Origin: Istiophorus platypterus | Taxonomy: Eukaryota; Chordata; Actinopteri; Istiophoriformes; Istiophoridae | Length of the DNA stretch: 64,000 bases | Assembly (NCBI GenBank): GCA_016859345.1 | Contig: CM029122.1 | Coordinates: 6,309,501-6,373,500, forward strand | Direction: 5' to 3' | Part shown: positions 57,486-62,850 of the stretch, piece after piece | How positions within the stretch are numbered: position 1 is the first letter of the stretch | How the letters are laid out: every line of letters starts with the position of its first letter | The notes under the pieces: generated by a model | Seen by the model: only the letters and a program-made list of their open reading frames with translations | Databases searched by the model: none | Told to the model about the DNA's origin: nothing | Made by a program: the position numbers and the translations under genes

Positions 57486-58361
57486 GTCTCCAGGTTTTGA
57501 ATCTGGGCAGAAGAAAACACTGGGATCGGATCTGTGCTCACTCTCAGCAGAGACCGGTACAAACAAAGTAGGATCGGTGTTGTTGTTTTTGACCGGACAT
57601 CGACATGTGTCGCAAAGGTTCCACGAAAGGGAACCGAGCAAACTCCGCGCACGGATGAAGATCGCGTGATACGATTACAGCCCCGGAGCAGCTGCTAAAT
57701 TGACCTTTAAGTCTTGTTTTTGTCCGTCAAATGTCCCTCTCACTTCGGGAGAGAGGACAGGTTCTGCGGAGACGGGCCACGTCCGTTAAAAGAAAACAAC
57801 CTTTGTTCTGTTTGTTTGTGCGTTATTTGGGTGGGATTGCCCTTTAAAGGGTCCCGTCCGTGGAGAGGCTTAAATCAGAAGGCACCACACTTCCCCCAAA
57901 ACGTGCATGCGTGTGCGTGCGTGTGCGTGCGTGAGAGAGTGTGAGTGTATGTGTGTGTGAGAGAGTGTGAGTGTATGTGTGCGTGTGAGAGAGTGTGCGT
58001 GTGTGTGCGTGAGACGCGCGCGTCAGGTTTTACGGCCGGAGAGGTGACGCGACCGATGCACGCTCTCACTTAAAGTTCCGATGATAACTGGAGCGCGCAG
58101 CTGAAAATGGGGGAATAAACTACGGAAACGCGCCTTTAGCGGCCCGTGAAGCGCGCTCCGCTCCCGCGTGCTCACGCCTGAGACTCGGTGCACTTTTTTT
58201 TTTTTTTTCTGTTTTAAGGAATTTTTTAATTTTTTCTTTTTTTTTTTTTCTTTTTAACTTGTTTCGCAAACTTTAAACGCACGCGACCGAACGACCCCAT
58301 GCACGCGTCGGACTCGGGCTCCACGTAAACGCTGCACGAGGTATCTGCCTACCTTAGTCAT
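37441..58361 (-). CDS. slc15a2: slc15a2-type proton-coupled oligopeptide transporter PepT2 (complete, 22 coding exons plus one duplicated exon)
   Basis: Twenty-two exons join with consistent phases to 2127 nt (708 aa). The family is POT/SLC15: 12 TM helices with a large extracellular domain (about residues 371-590) between TM9 and TM10. Visible motifs: ExxER proton-coupling motif at E21-F-C-E24-R25 in NEFCERFSYYGM, H55 equivalent to the essential TM2 histidine, LADSWLGKFKT, ALGTGGIKPCVSAFGGDQF, FYMSINAGSL, and SLPMFWALFDQQGSRWTLQA. PepT2-like features are CGTNYPVS, YHAFSSLCYFSP, RGDVQCFGGDCYALAFG and SLNLGLLDFGASY. PepT1-like features are the short N-terminus and FYTYIDPDEL in the tail, so slc15a1a is the main alternative; synteny with hspbap1/slc49a4 favours slc15a2. 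The product would import di- and tripeptides with protons at the plasma membrane. Oddities: exon 12 is tandemly duplicated (720 aa if both copies are used), and there is an eight-Asp tail run. Confidence 0.93.
38309..38413 (-). CDS. slc15a2: slc15a2 exon 21 (TM11)
   Basis: Acceptor cctccag, donor gtaggg; 105 nt, phase 0-0. Encodes APATMKSVMQAGWLLTVA then FGNMIVLIVAEGAGLEQ. Confidence 0.97.
39282..39425 (-). CDS. slc15a2: slc15a2 exon 20 (TM10)
   Basis: Acceptor ctcctcag, donor gtttgc (weak); 144 nt, phase 0-0. Encodes EDVKANDVHIAWQVPQYI then LITAGEVMFSITGLEFSYSQ, highly conserved in the family. Confidence 0.97.
39516..39615 (-). CDS. slc15a2: slc15a2 exon 19
   Basis: Acceptor ccgggtag, donor gtcagg; 100 nt, phase 2 in, 0 out. 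Encodes YQDVRCSSNSEKC then SLNLGLLDFGASYTVILIQ; SLNLGLLDFGA-Y is diagnostic for PepT2-like proteins. Confidence 0.94.
41002..41109 (-). CDS. slc15a2: slc15a2 exon 18 (extracellular domain)
   Basis: Acceptor ttcaacag, donor gtgagt; 108 nt, phase 2 in, 2 out. Encodes FFNTQPVAMNLTVGDVTF and RVPSGYSMTTNMTVDQG with N-L-T and N-M-T glycosylation sequons. Confidence 0.9.
41291..41337 (-). CDS. slc15a2: slc15a2 exon 17
   Basis: Acceptor atcacccag, donor gtgaaa; 47 nt, phase 0 in, 2 out. Encodes VDDNIIKSEDGNPLL then the split codon leading into RFFNT, parallel to DGMTTVRFVNT-type sequences in PepT2. Confidence 0.88.
41557..41654. repeat. (AAT)n trinucleotide microsatellite
   Basis: AAT/GAT units, imperfect at the left and pure at the right. 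It lies inside an slc15a2 intron and produces poly-Asn/poly-Ile chance frames. Confidence 0.97.
41845..42009 (-). CDS. slc15a2: slc15a2 exon 16 (extracellular domain)
   Basis: Acceptor ctgtgtcag, donor gtgagt; 165 nt, phase 0-0. Encodes DPAKYERLPLGGSKKELTI and EEEKAYSLFFYPETTGIK; a low-conservation part of the extracellular beta domain. Confidence 0.92.
42010..42957. other. slc15a2: slc15a2 intron 15
   Basis: 948 nt containing the antisense tRNA-Val gene at 42067-42139. The remaining ~800 nt are AT-rich, with no further features recognised. Confidence 0.75.
42067..42139 (+). tRNA. tRNA-Val (anticodon UAC)
   Basis: A 73-nt cloverleaf. The acceptor stem GGTTTCA pairs with TGGAACC (one G-U pair). 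The D arm contains TAGTGTAGTGGTCATCA (A box). The anticodon stem-loop CTGC-TTTACAC-GCAG has anticodon TAC, and the T arm is CTGGG-TTCAATC-CCCAG (B box GGTTCAATCCC). Discriminator base is A. It is nearly identical to vertebrate tRNA-Val-TAC as I recall it. It lies in the slc15a2 intron between exons 15 and 16, on the strand opposite the host gene. No TTTT terminator follows immediately; the first is about 50 nt downstream (near 42188). Confidence 0.93.
42958..43083 (-). CDS. slc15a2: slc15a2 exon 15 (extracellular domain)
   Basis: Acceptor cctgctag, donor gtaagc; 126 nt, phase 0-0. Encodes KTVVDPAPAGECLLQPFNL then AKGNVSVKIPGSSLFPE. The upstream tag acceptor is chosen because the nearer cag would break the frame. 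Confidence 0.9.
43084..44184. other. slc15a2: slc15a2 intron 14
   Basis: Holds a fragment of the gctagcatg...tagcatgctaacatttgctaatta percomorph-type repeat at about 43480-43640 and a poly-T at 43651-43663; the rest is unassigned. Confidence 0.6.
44185..44266 (-). CDS. slc15a2: slc15a2 exon 14 (TM9)
   Basis: Acceptor gccttcag, donor gtgcgt; 82 nt, phase 2 in, 0 out. Encodes PLRKMATGMIFAALAFGVAA and VVEVNVV; LRKMA-GM is conserved. Confidence 0.95.
44530..44618 (-). CDS. slc15a2: slc15a2 exon 13 (TM8)
   Basis: Acceptor ctttag, donor gtgagt; 89 nt, phase 0 in, 2 out. Encodes MLNALLILVFVPVFDLIVYP and LVSLCRINI. Confidence 0.96.
44990..45372. mobile_element. Short Tc1-type inverted-repeat element (MITE), likely
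   Basis: Left end gcccataagtatttggacgg (about 44991) and right end ccctgtccaaatacttacag (45353-45372) are imperfect inverted copies of an AAGTATTTGGACAG end typical of fish Tc1-like elements. The interior has no transposase. The left end is outside the tandem duplication; the right part is duplicated at about 46428-46458. Confidence 0.55.
45071..46156. repeat. Tandem duplication unit A (contains slc15a2 exon 12 copy A)
   Basis: Starts in a T/C-rich tract (tttttctttcttagctctcc) and aligns base for base with unit B at 46157-47240. I counted at least seven substitutions and one 7-base indel in a G-run, so identity is about 99%. Both breakpoints sit in polypyrimidine sequence. Confidence 0.93.
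45862..45897 (-). CDS. slc15a2: slc15a2 exon 12, copy A (second in transcript order)
   Basis: Identical 36-nt exon to copy B, with intact acceptor and donor. Either copy alone gives the family-standard length; both together insert 12 residues between TM7 and TM8 without a frameshift. Confidence 0.88.
46157..47240. repeat. Tandem duplication unit B (contains slc15a2 exon 12 copy B)
   Basis: Directly follows unit A in head-to-tail orientation. Carries the same MITE right end, the intron, the 36-nt exon and the downstream tgtcatctgctttttgtttt tract. The small differences from unit A show that it is not a simple base-for-base repetition. Confidence 0.93.
46941..46976 (-). CDS. slc15a2: slc15a2 exon 12, copy B (first in transcript order)
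   Basis: Acceptor tttattacag, donor gtatgt; 36 nt, phase 0-0, encoding GDYFIIKPDQMQ (family: PDQMQ). Sequence and both splice sites are identical to copy A at 45862-45897. It lies in the second unit of the tandem duplication. Confidence 0.88.
47302..47346 (-). CDS. slc15a2: slc15a2 exon 11
   Basis: Acceptor aaattcag, donor gtaaga; 45 nt, phase 0-0. Encodes GSRWTLQATMMDMAF, the conserved GSRWTLQA following TM7. Confidence 0.95.
47347..48845. other. slc15a2: slc15a2 intron 10
   Basis: Contains an (ATT)n tract at 48148-48193 and a fragment of the percomorph-type interspersed repeat at about 48560-48760 (ttgcaggtatgtggtcataaac ... ttgagatatttcagaccaaag). Confidence 0.6.
48148..48193. repeat. 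(ATT)n microsatellite
   Basis: Imperfect ATT/ATC trinucleotide run in slc15a2 intron 10. Confidence 0.95.
48846..48935 (-). CDS. slc15a2: slc15a2 exon 10 (TM7)
   Basis: Acceptor tgttcacag, donor gtatgt; 90 nt, phase 0-0. Encodes KRLIQEIKMVLRVFVLYI and SLPMFWALFDQQ, which is nearly invariant in POT transporters. Confidence 0.97.
49083..49166 (-). CDS. slc15a2: slc15a2 exon 9 (cytosolic loop)
   Basis: Acceptor ttctccgcag, donor gtaaca; 84 nt, phase 0-0. Encodes FALKNRWKASKNNPRR and EHWLDWAEEKYS; HWLDWA is a family hallmark. Confidence 0.97.
49291..49373 (-). CDS. slc15a2: slc15a2 exon 8
   Basis: Acceptor tcttttgcag, donor gtgagt; 83 nt, phase 1 in, 0 out. Encodes FVFIAGSGLYKMNPSRGNI and LLEVCNCTG, the end of TM6 and the start of the central cytosolic loop. 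Confidence 0.95.
49374..51676. other. slc15a2: slc15a2 intron 7
   Basis: 2.3-kb intron. The right part (51080-51470) is a recognisable interspersed repeat; 49380-51070 shows nothing assignable. Confidence 0.65.
51080..51470 (+). repeat. Interspersed percomorph-type repeat
   Basis: Ordered phrases ttcattagcaccaaacactaag, gaggctgatgttgaacgtca, gcatcaaactgcatggcaat and ttgagatatttcatgctgga, ending aaagtggggactgatg. This is the longest copy in the window; shorter or reversed pieces are at 13600, 43480 and 48560. Confidence 0.7.
51677..51754 (-). CDS. slc15a2: slc15a2 exon 7 (TM6)
   Basis: Acceptor ctcccgcag, donor gtgagt; 78 nt, phase 1 in, 1 out. Encodes GDVQCFGGDCYALAFGVP and AALMVLAL; the RGDVQCFG-DCYALAFG string is characteristic of PepT2 rather than PepT1. 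Confidence 0.97.
51839..51929 (-). CDS. slc15a2: slc15a2 exon 6 (TM5, PTR2 signature)
   Basis: Acceptor cgcttccag, donor gtgagc; 91 nt, phase 0 in, 1 out. Encodes INERQKFFSIFYMSINAGSL and LSTVITPILR. Confidence 0.97.
52844..52943 (-). CDS. slc15a2: slc15a2 exon 5 (TM4)
   Basis: Acceptor gtgttgcag, donor gtaagg; 100 nt, phase 2 in, 0 out. Encodes SLCMIGLTLIALGTGGIKPC and VSAFGGDQFEDEH, a POT signature region. Confidence 0.97.
53503..53595 (-). CDS. slc15a2: slc15a2 exon 4 (TM3)
   Basis: Acceptor ctaacag region, donor gtaagt; 93 nt, phase 2 in, 2 out. Encodes TIIYLSIVYVIGHVVKSVGA and IPSVGDKDMH. A (CA)n tract on the transcript lies about 60 nt upstream of the acceptor. Confidence 0.95.
53659..53713. 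repeat. (TG)n microsatellite close to slc15a2 exon 4
   Basis: About 27 TG units; on the slc15a2 transcript this is a (CA)n tract roughly 60-120 nt upstream of the exon 4 acceptor. Confidence 0.97.
53980..54121 (-). CDS. slc15a2: slc15a2 exon 3 (TM2)
   Basis: Acceptor tgctcacag, donor gtgagt; 142 nt, phase 1 in, 2 out. Encodes AVLTLYFLTYLHW, STAVYHAFSSLCYFSPVLGA and ADSWLGKF, including the essential TM2 histidine H55. Confidence 0.96.
55180..55800 (+). pseudogene. Decayed Tc1/mariner transposase
   Basis: Lies in slc15a2 intron 2, on the opposite strand to the host gene. Spread over several frames with frameshifts and stops are typical Tc1 transposase pieces: IKKRWQKFDLHW, ANEHIDEDQAFRNNVLWADE, LFGH after a stop, then FQQDDYPNQTGKSTPEWIKW and SLSLNH near the C-terminal catalytic block. 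A poly-G run (55627-55645) interrupts it. Clearly inactive; the termini are not precisely defined. Confidence 0.8.
55998..56047. repeat. (GTT)n microsatellite beside slc15a2 exon 2
   Basis: About 16 GTT units; reads (AAC)n on the transcript, starting about 30 nt after the exon 2 donor. Confidence 0.97.
56079..56166 (-). CDS. slc15a2: slc15a2 exon 2 (TM1, ExxER)
   Basis: Acceptor ccctttcag, donor gtatgc; 88 nt, phase 0 in, 1 out. Encodes KFCGTNYPVSICFVVV then NEFCERFSYYGMR. A (GTT)n tract (AAC on the transcript) begins about 30 nt into the intron. Confidence 0.96.
57451..57484. repeat. (CA)n microsatellite
   Basis: Seventeen CA units in slc15a2 intron 1. Confidence 0.96.
57899..58015. repeat. 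Compound (GTGTGC)n / (GAGAGTGT)n repeat
   Basis: Interleaved GTGCGT and GAGAGTGTGAGTGTATGT units bordering the CpG-rich 5' region of slc15a2. Confidence 0.9.
58353..58361 (-). CDS. slc15a2: slc15a2 exon 1 (9 coding nt)
   Basis: Encodes only M-T-K before the donor gtaggc; phase 0. The start is chosen because it is the first ATG upstream of exon 2 with a usable donor in phase, and it gives the short N-terminus typical of the POT family. Confidence 0.7.
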
Positions 58362-58500
58362 GTCGCTTTATTTGGTGGTCGCGATGTAGTTTCTTTACTT
58401 GCGGCATCGGCAGCTCCTGACCGACGTCCAAGTCCGTCCCACTGCGCTCTGCGCTCTGATGTAAATCCTCGCTCATTCATGCTCTTAAAGTCGACTTAGA
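58362..58500 (-). promoter_or_regulatory. slc15a2: slc15a2 5' UTR / promoter region
   Basis: Moderately CpG-rich sequence upstream of the ATG, continuing the CpG-rich stretch 58010-58350. No canonical TATA box; a weak TTTAAGAG is present on the minus strand near 58481-58488. The start site is not determined. Confidence 0.45.
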
Positions 58501-58529
58501 GTTAATGTTCCACTACGCGGGAAAGAAGA

Positions 58530-58576
58530 ATATAGATATAGATATAGATATAGATATAGATATAGATATATATATA
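58530..58576. repeat. (ATAGAT)n hexanucleotide repeat
   Basis: About six ATAGAT units grading into (AT)n, about 170 nt upstream of the slc15a2 start codon. Confidence 0.95.
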
Positions 58577-58827
58577 TGCCACTTCAGGAGCTGCCTCGAG
58601 GCCTACGTAGAAATCAGTTCTCATGGGAAAGGTTGGACAAAAAAAAAAATAACCAAGAGGAAAAATATCATCCAGATTAGCATTTTTTAAAATATCTAAA
58701 AAGCCTTGAAAAAAAAGCTAGTATTTGAACCCCGAGTCCTGATTTCCAAGGTCAAGAATTCAATCTCACATGAATGATGAGTTTATGACATATAAAGTGT
58801 GTAACTCTTGCAGAAAAGGTCCCGTCA

Positions 58828-60252
58828 AATTTTTTTTTTCCCCAAAAATTTATGTACATGTTTCTGATCATGACCCCGACTCAGACATTGTCTTTCCTTC
58901 TAACTGTCTTTCCTATGAAGTTACACTCGGGAGAGGAAAGCAGGACTTACAGGAACTGATTAAAAAACCCGTGGCTTACGCGTGTTTACTGGTAAATATG
59001 ATTCTGAATATATAAAGAAACTAGCTCCAACCCTGACCTTTAATAAAACCTGAAAAACCAACAATAGTATGCAGGTCATGCACTGATTATGAAGTGAAGT
59101 CCGCAGATGAGGGGGGAGCTATGTGAGCTATTGATCCTCTCTTTATTGCTTCTATCCCAATCACAGCGGAGGAGATGGAGAAAAATGAGCACCTGGTGAG
59201 GATTTCTCTGCTCAGACAGAAATATGGATTGTACCAAAGTAAGTGAAACTGACATTATGGCTCACGAGGTTTCTTGGAAAATGGGGCTCCTCTAATCCTC
59301 AGACCTAAAATGAATGCATTAAAAAGAAATCAAAGAAGCTGTGATCCTGTGATGATGCTCTTAGAGTTAATATTCCAGCGCAAAACCTGAACATGCTGCA
59401 TCTCAAACTGCGACGGGCCTCAGCAGACTCCAGTTCTCGTGGGGAAGACTCATAAAAATAATATCATGAAGATGAGCAATTTTCCGTCCAAAAAAAAAAG
59501 TTTTCTGTTCAACCTCCTCCATGTGGAGCAGCAGAGACTCGGTTGAAGTGGAGCAGCAGGGACTCGGTTGAAGTGGAGCAGCAGCTCCTCTGATCGCACA
59601 ATCGTGTCTTTGTTAGGCCTCAGACCTGACCGGGGGGGGGGGGGGTCAGACTGACCTGGAGGTGGTGGCCGAGCTCCATGTTTTCATCATAACCACCAAG
59701 GGAAACATGCACTGCCTCATTGTGTGCATGCATGCGTGTGTGTGCCTGTGTTAGTCTTCTTCACGTGTGTTTCGCTTTGCTTTGTTGAGTGGACGACACA
59801 GAACACTGATGAATGCATAGAAATAACACATCAACAATCATCATGCAGCGGGTTAAGGAAACTTTAACTAGGGGTCGACTTTGACCATTTTCATTATCAA
59901 GTAATGAATTATTTAGAATATGTGGTATAAGTACCGAATGAAACCTTCTGAAATCTGCCTCTGATAACCAGTTTTAACTAAACATATGGGGACATCTTTG
60001 TTTTTTGCCTTTTTATCAGATAGAAAAAACAGAACTGGGGATGTTGACATGCAGCAGACAGCCCGGAGATGTTATATTCACAGGGTCCGTGTCTGGGATG
60101 CCCCCTGGTTGAGTTTCCACAGTTAGTCAAATTAAGCAGTCTTAATATACTATTTTAAGCAGCAGTAACTTCTGACTGGCATTTTTGCATTATTTTTAGC
60201 ATTTGACAGGCTAAACCTTGAGTCAATTATATAAAAATCCACTGAGTAATAG
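58828..60252 (+). repeat. Imperfect direct duplication, copy 1
   Basis: Colinear with 62065-62850: shares ttctgatcatgaccccgact through gattatgaagtgaagt, then the 25-bp tandem block cagggactcggttgaagtgg, then a protein-like block with ggaggtggtggccgagctcc, then ttctgactggcatttt through tataaaaatccac. Copy 1 has about 420 nt (59101-59520) absent from copy 2, including an exon-like block. Confidence 0.85.
59164..59241 (+). other. Exon-like block of an unrecognised gene
   Basis: A 78-nt open block between acceptor ccaatcacag and a strong donor CAAA|GTAAGTG; it reads EEMEKNEHLVRISLLRQK followed by YGLYQ. I do not recognise the protein. It occurs only in copy 1 of the duplication. It could be a real internal exon of a plus-strand gene or a chance open frame. 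Confidence 0.35.
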
Positions 60253-62064
60253 ATAATGAAGATAGAGAATAGCTGCAGTCAGTGGTTGGAGAAGTATCCG
60301 GACACTGGTCGTACTCAAAAGTAAATGCCAAAGGAGAGCTGGTTGCGGTGAAGCTGGTCTGAACAGCTTTATTTACTGTTGTGTAGTTTTACCTGTAACA
60401 TTTCATCATTTGATAATACTTTTATAAAACAATCACATTCTAAACCTGAAATGCAGCTAGTGCCCATAGCTGTTGGTTGTGGTTGAGTAAAAAGGGATAT
60501 TTTTTTTTCCTTAAGCGTAGTGGAGTAAAGGTATAAAGTGGCAGAAAAAGGCAACATTTAAGCAAAGTAGAAGTAGTCCTTTATATTATGGCACATATAT
60601 GTGTAAATATTAAAGATTGCACTCTGTAAATTGCAATTTTTTGCTTTGTTTATTATATCAAAAAATTGCAGCTTTAATGTTGTAACTGTGAATGTATTTA
60701 ATCTCGGTATGGCTCAAGCCGCCATATAAAAAAAATGGAGACACACCATGATGAAAAGGTAGCAAAAGATATTTTTTTCAAAATTAAAGTAAAATCAAAC
60801 CAAATTAGCCCAAATTAACAGGTGAGTAAATAATTGTAATATGAGGGTCGGACGTCAGTGGTATCAGTTCTATGTGTGAATGTTAAAAGATGGGTGTATG
60901 AGAGTGTGTGGGTGTGGAGGCAGGAGCTGGCGGGGGGGGGGTGCATAAATTCAACCAACCTAAAGCCACATAACTCAACCAAACCAAACCAGGATGAGCC
61001 TGTAGGGATAAGCAGAAAGAGGGAGAGTGACCACTGGAGACCTGCTTTTAACAGCTGAGACCTGAGTGGTAATCAGGTCACCTGTGGGAGAGAGGTTAGC
61101 CACCGCCGGCAGATACGCTCCTCGATGACAACACAGGGGTCATCGCACTTGACACCTTCGTCATTATGCTCGGCGCTACTTTAACCGGATCCCTTCTGTG
61201 CAGGGGAACCGCCTGACGCCAGCTCATCCGGAACCCCCCCAAAAAAATCAAAATAACTGATTTCCTAGATCCGTGGGTTCACCTGAGAGTCGGTGTGACT
61301 CGTTCAGTGGTTCCTCTCTAGTCGCTGCCCCGGCTTGTTCGGTGAAGAGCTGCAAACCACAGAGCAGTTAAAATAGAACAGAATGGACCCCCCCCCAGAG
61401 GCTTCGGCTGTAAATCACCCCTATTGGTAGATGGAGATTTTCTCAAGTGGTCAAATGCGGGTTGGCAGGATGACATCACACCCAACGCCCTGCGAGGGAA
61501 ACACTGGGCGAAAGGCATTGGCTGTCAGCCTCAGCTGTCTGTGAGCAACAGATCAAAATAAGTCAAATGTGAAGGGGTCAAAGGTCACCCACCAGCTGTC
61601 AGCCAAAGGCCAGGGCTGCAGCCAGGAATTTACATACACAGAGGAGATAAGTCCAGGTCACTTTTTTGTTCCGAAGGGGAATTTTTTTTTTTTTAGCCAG
61701 TTAAAACAAAACAGTGATTATTCATATCGTCTGTTTTGTTTTGTTTCCCCTGCATATTGTTACACATGCTCTTCCAAGACTTTCTTCAAACTGCCAACTA
61801 ATATTTTTTGGTGCAAAATAGTCCATAAAGAATGTGTAATAACTAGAAACATCACTTCATATTTCATAACCTGATCATTATGTTTTGTTTGAAAAGTCTT
61901 AATCAGCAAAGTAACTAGTAAATATGGCCTTCAAACAAAGGTAGTTGCATGAAAAAAGTACAAAAATAGTCAAATACAAAATATACTGTATATAGTGTAG
62001 TTTGTAAATACTGTAAATGCTGATGTCAACTGTAAAATATGTTTCAAAGCCTTGAAAAAATGGC
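60253..62064. other. Intergenic, repeat-derived sequence between the two duplication copies
   Basis: The 60260-60600 part resembles a widespread percomorph repeat with ggttggagaagtat, ttactgttgtgtagtttta, agtggagtaaaggtataaagt phrases. 60840-61560 is GC-richer with a CpG-bearing patch at 61100-61240 and short open frames, but no exon is secure. Confidence 0.55.
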
Positions 62065-62850
62065 AATTTTTTTTCCCCCCAAAAAATACATGTTTCTGAT
62101 CATGACCCCGACTCAGACATTGTCTTTCCTTCTAACTGTCTTTCCTATGAAGTTACACTCGGGAGAGGAAAGCAGGACTTACAGGAACTGATTTAAAAAC
62201 CCGTGGCTGACGTGTGTTTACTGGTAAACATGATTCTGAATATATAAAGAAACTAGCTCCAACCCTGACCTTTAATAAAACCTGAAAAACCAACAATAGT
62301 ATGCAGGTCATGCACTGATTATGAAGTGAAGTGCAGCAGAGACTCGGTTGAAGTGGAGCAGCAGGGACTCGGTTGAAGTGGAACAGCAGCTCCTCTGATC
62401 GCACAATCGTGACTTTGTTAGGCCTCAGACCTGGACGGGGGGGGGGTCAGACTGGCCTGGAGGTGGTGGCCGAGCTCCACGTTTTCATCATAACCACCAA
62501 GGGAAACATGCACTGCCTCACTGTGTGCATGCATGCGTGTGTGTGTGTGTGTGTGTGTATGTGTTTGTGTGTGTGCCTGTGTTAGTCTTCTTCACGTGTG
62601 TTTCGCTTTGCTTTGTTGAGTGGACGACACAGAACACTGATGAATGCATAGATATAACACATCAACAATCATCATGCAACGGGTTAAGGAAGCTTTAACT
62701 AGGCGTCGACTTTGACCATTTTCATTATCAAGTAACACCACACATACACCATTCTAAGCAGCAGTAACTTCTGTCTAGCATTTGGCATTATTTTGAGCAT
62801 TTGACAGGCTAAACCTTGAGCCCATTATATAAAAATCCACCGAATAATAG
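62065..62850 (+). repeat. Imperfect direct duplication, copy 2
   Basis: Shorter relative of 58828-60252, about 3.2 kb to its right. Over shared blocks the identity is high (only a few differences per 100 nt). Copy 2 has a stop codon in the open block (ATT TAA versus ATT AAA in copy 1). Confidence 0.85.

Larger units (their letters stand above)
56167..58352. other. slc15a2: slc15a2 intron 1
   Basis: Holds (CA)n at 56259-56284 preceded by a C-run, (CA)n at 57451-57484, and a GTGTGC/GAGAGTGT compound repeat at 57899-58015. The right end becomes CpG-rich from about 58010, near the promoter. Confidence 0.7.

Noticed and set aside
58690..58760. tRNA-like B box (ggttcaaatac) followed by T-run on the minus strand
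   Set aside because: No matching acceptor stem, A box or anticodon arm could be folded; at most a fragment of a SINE-type sequence.
61100..61215. Open block DTLLDDNTGVIALDTF... after a cag
   Set aside because: No convincing donor, no recognisable family and no link in phase to neighbouring blocks; kept only as a possible CpG-bearing patch.
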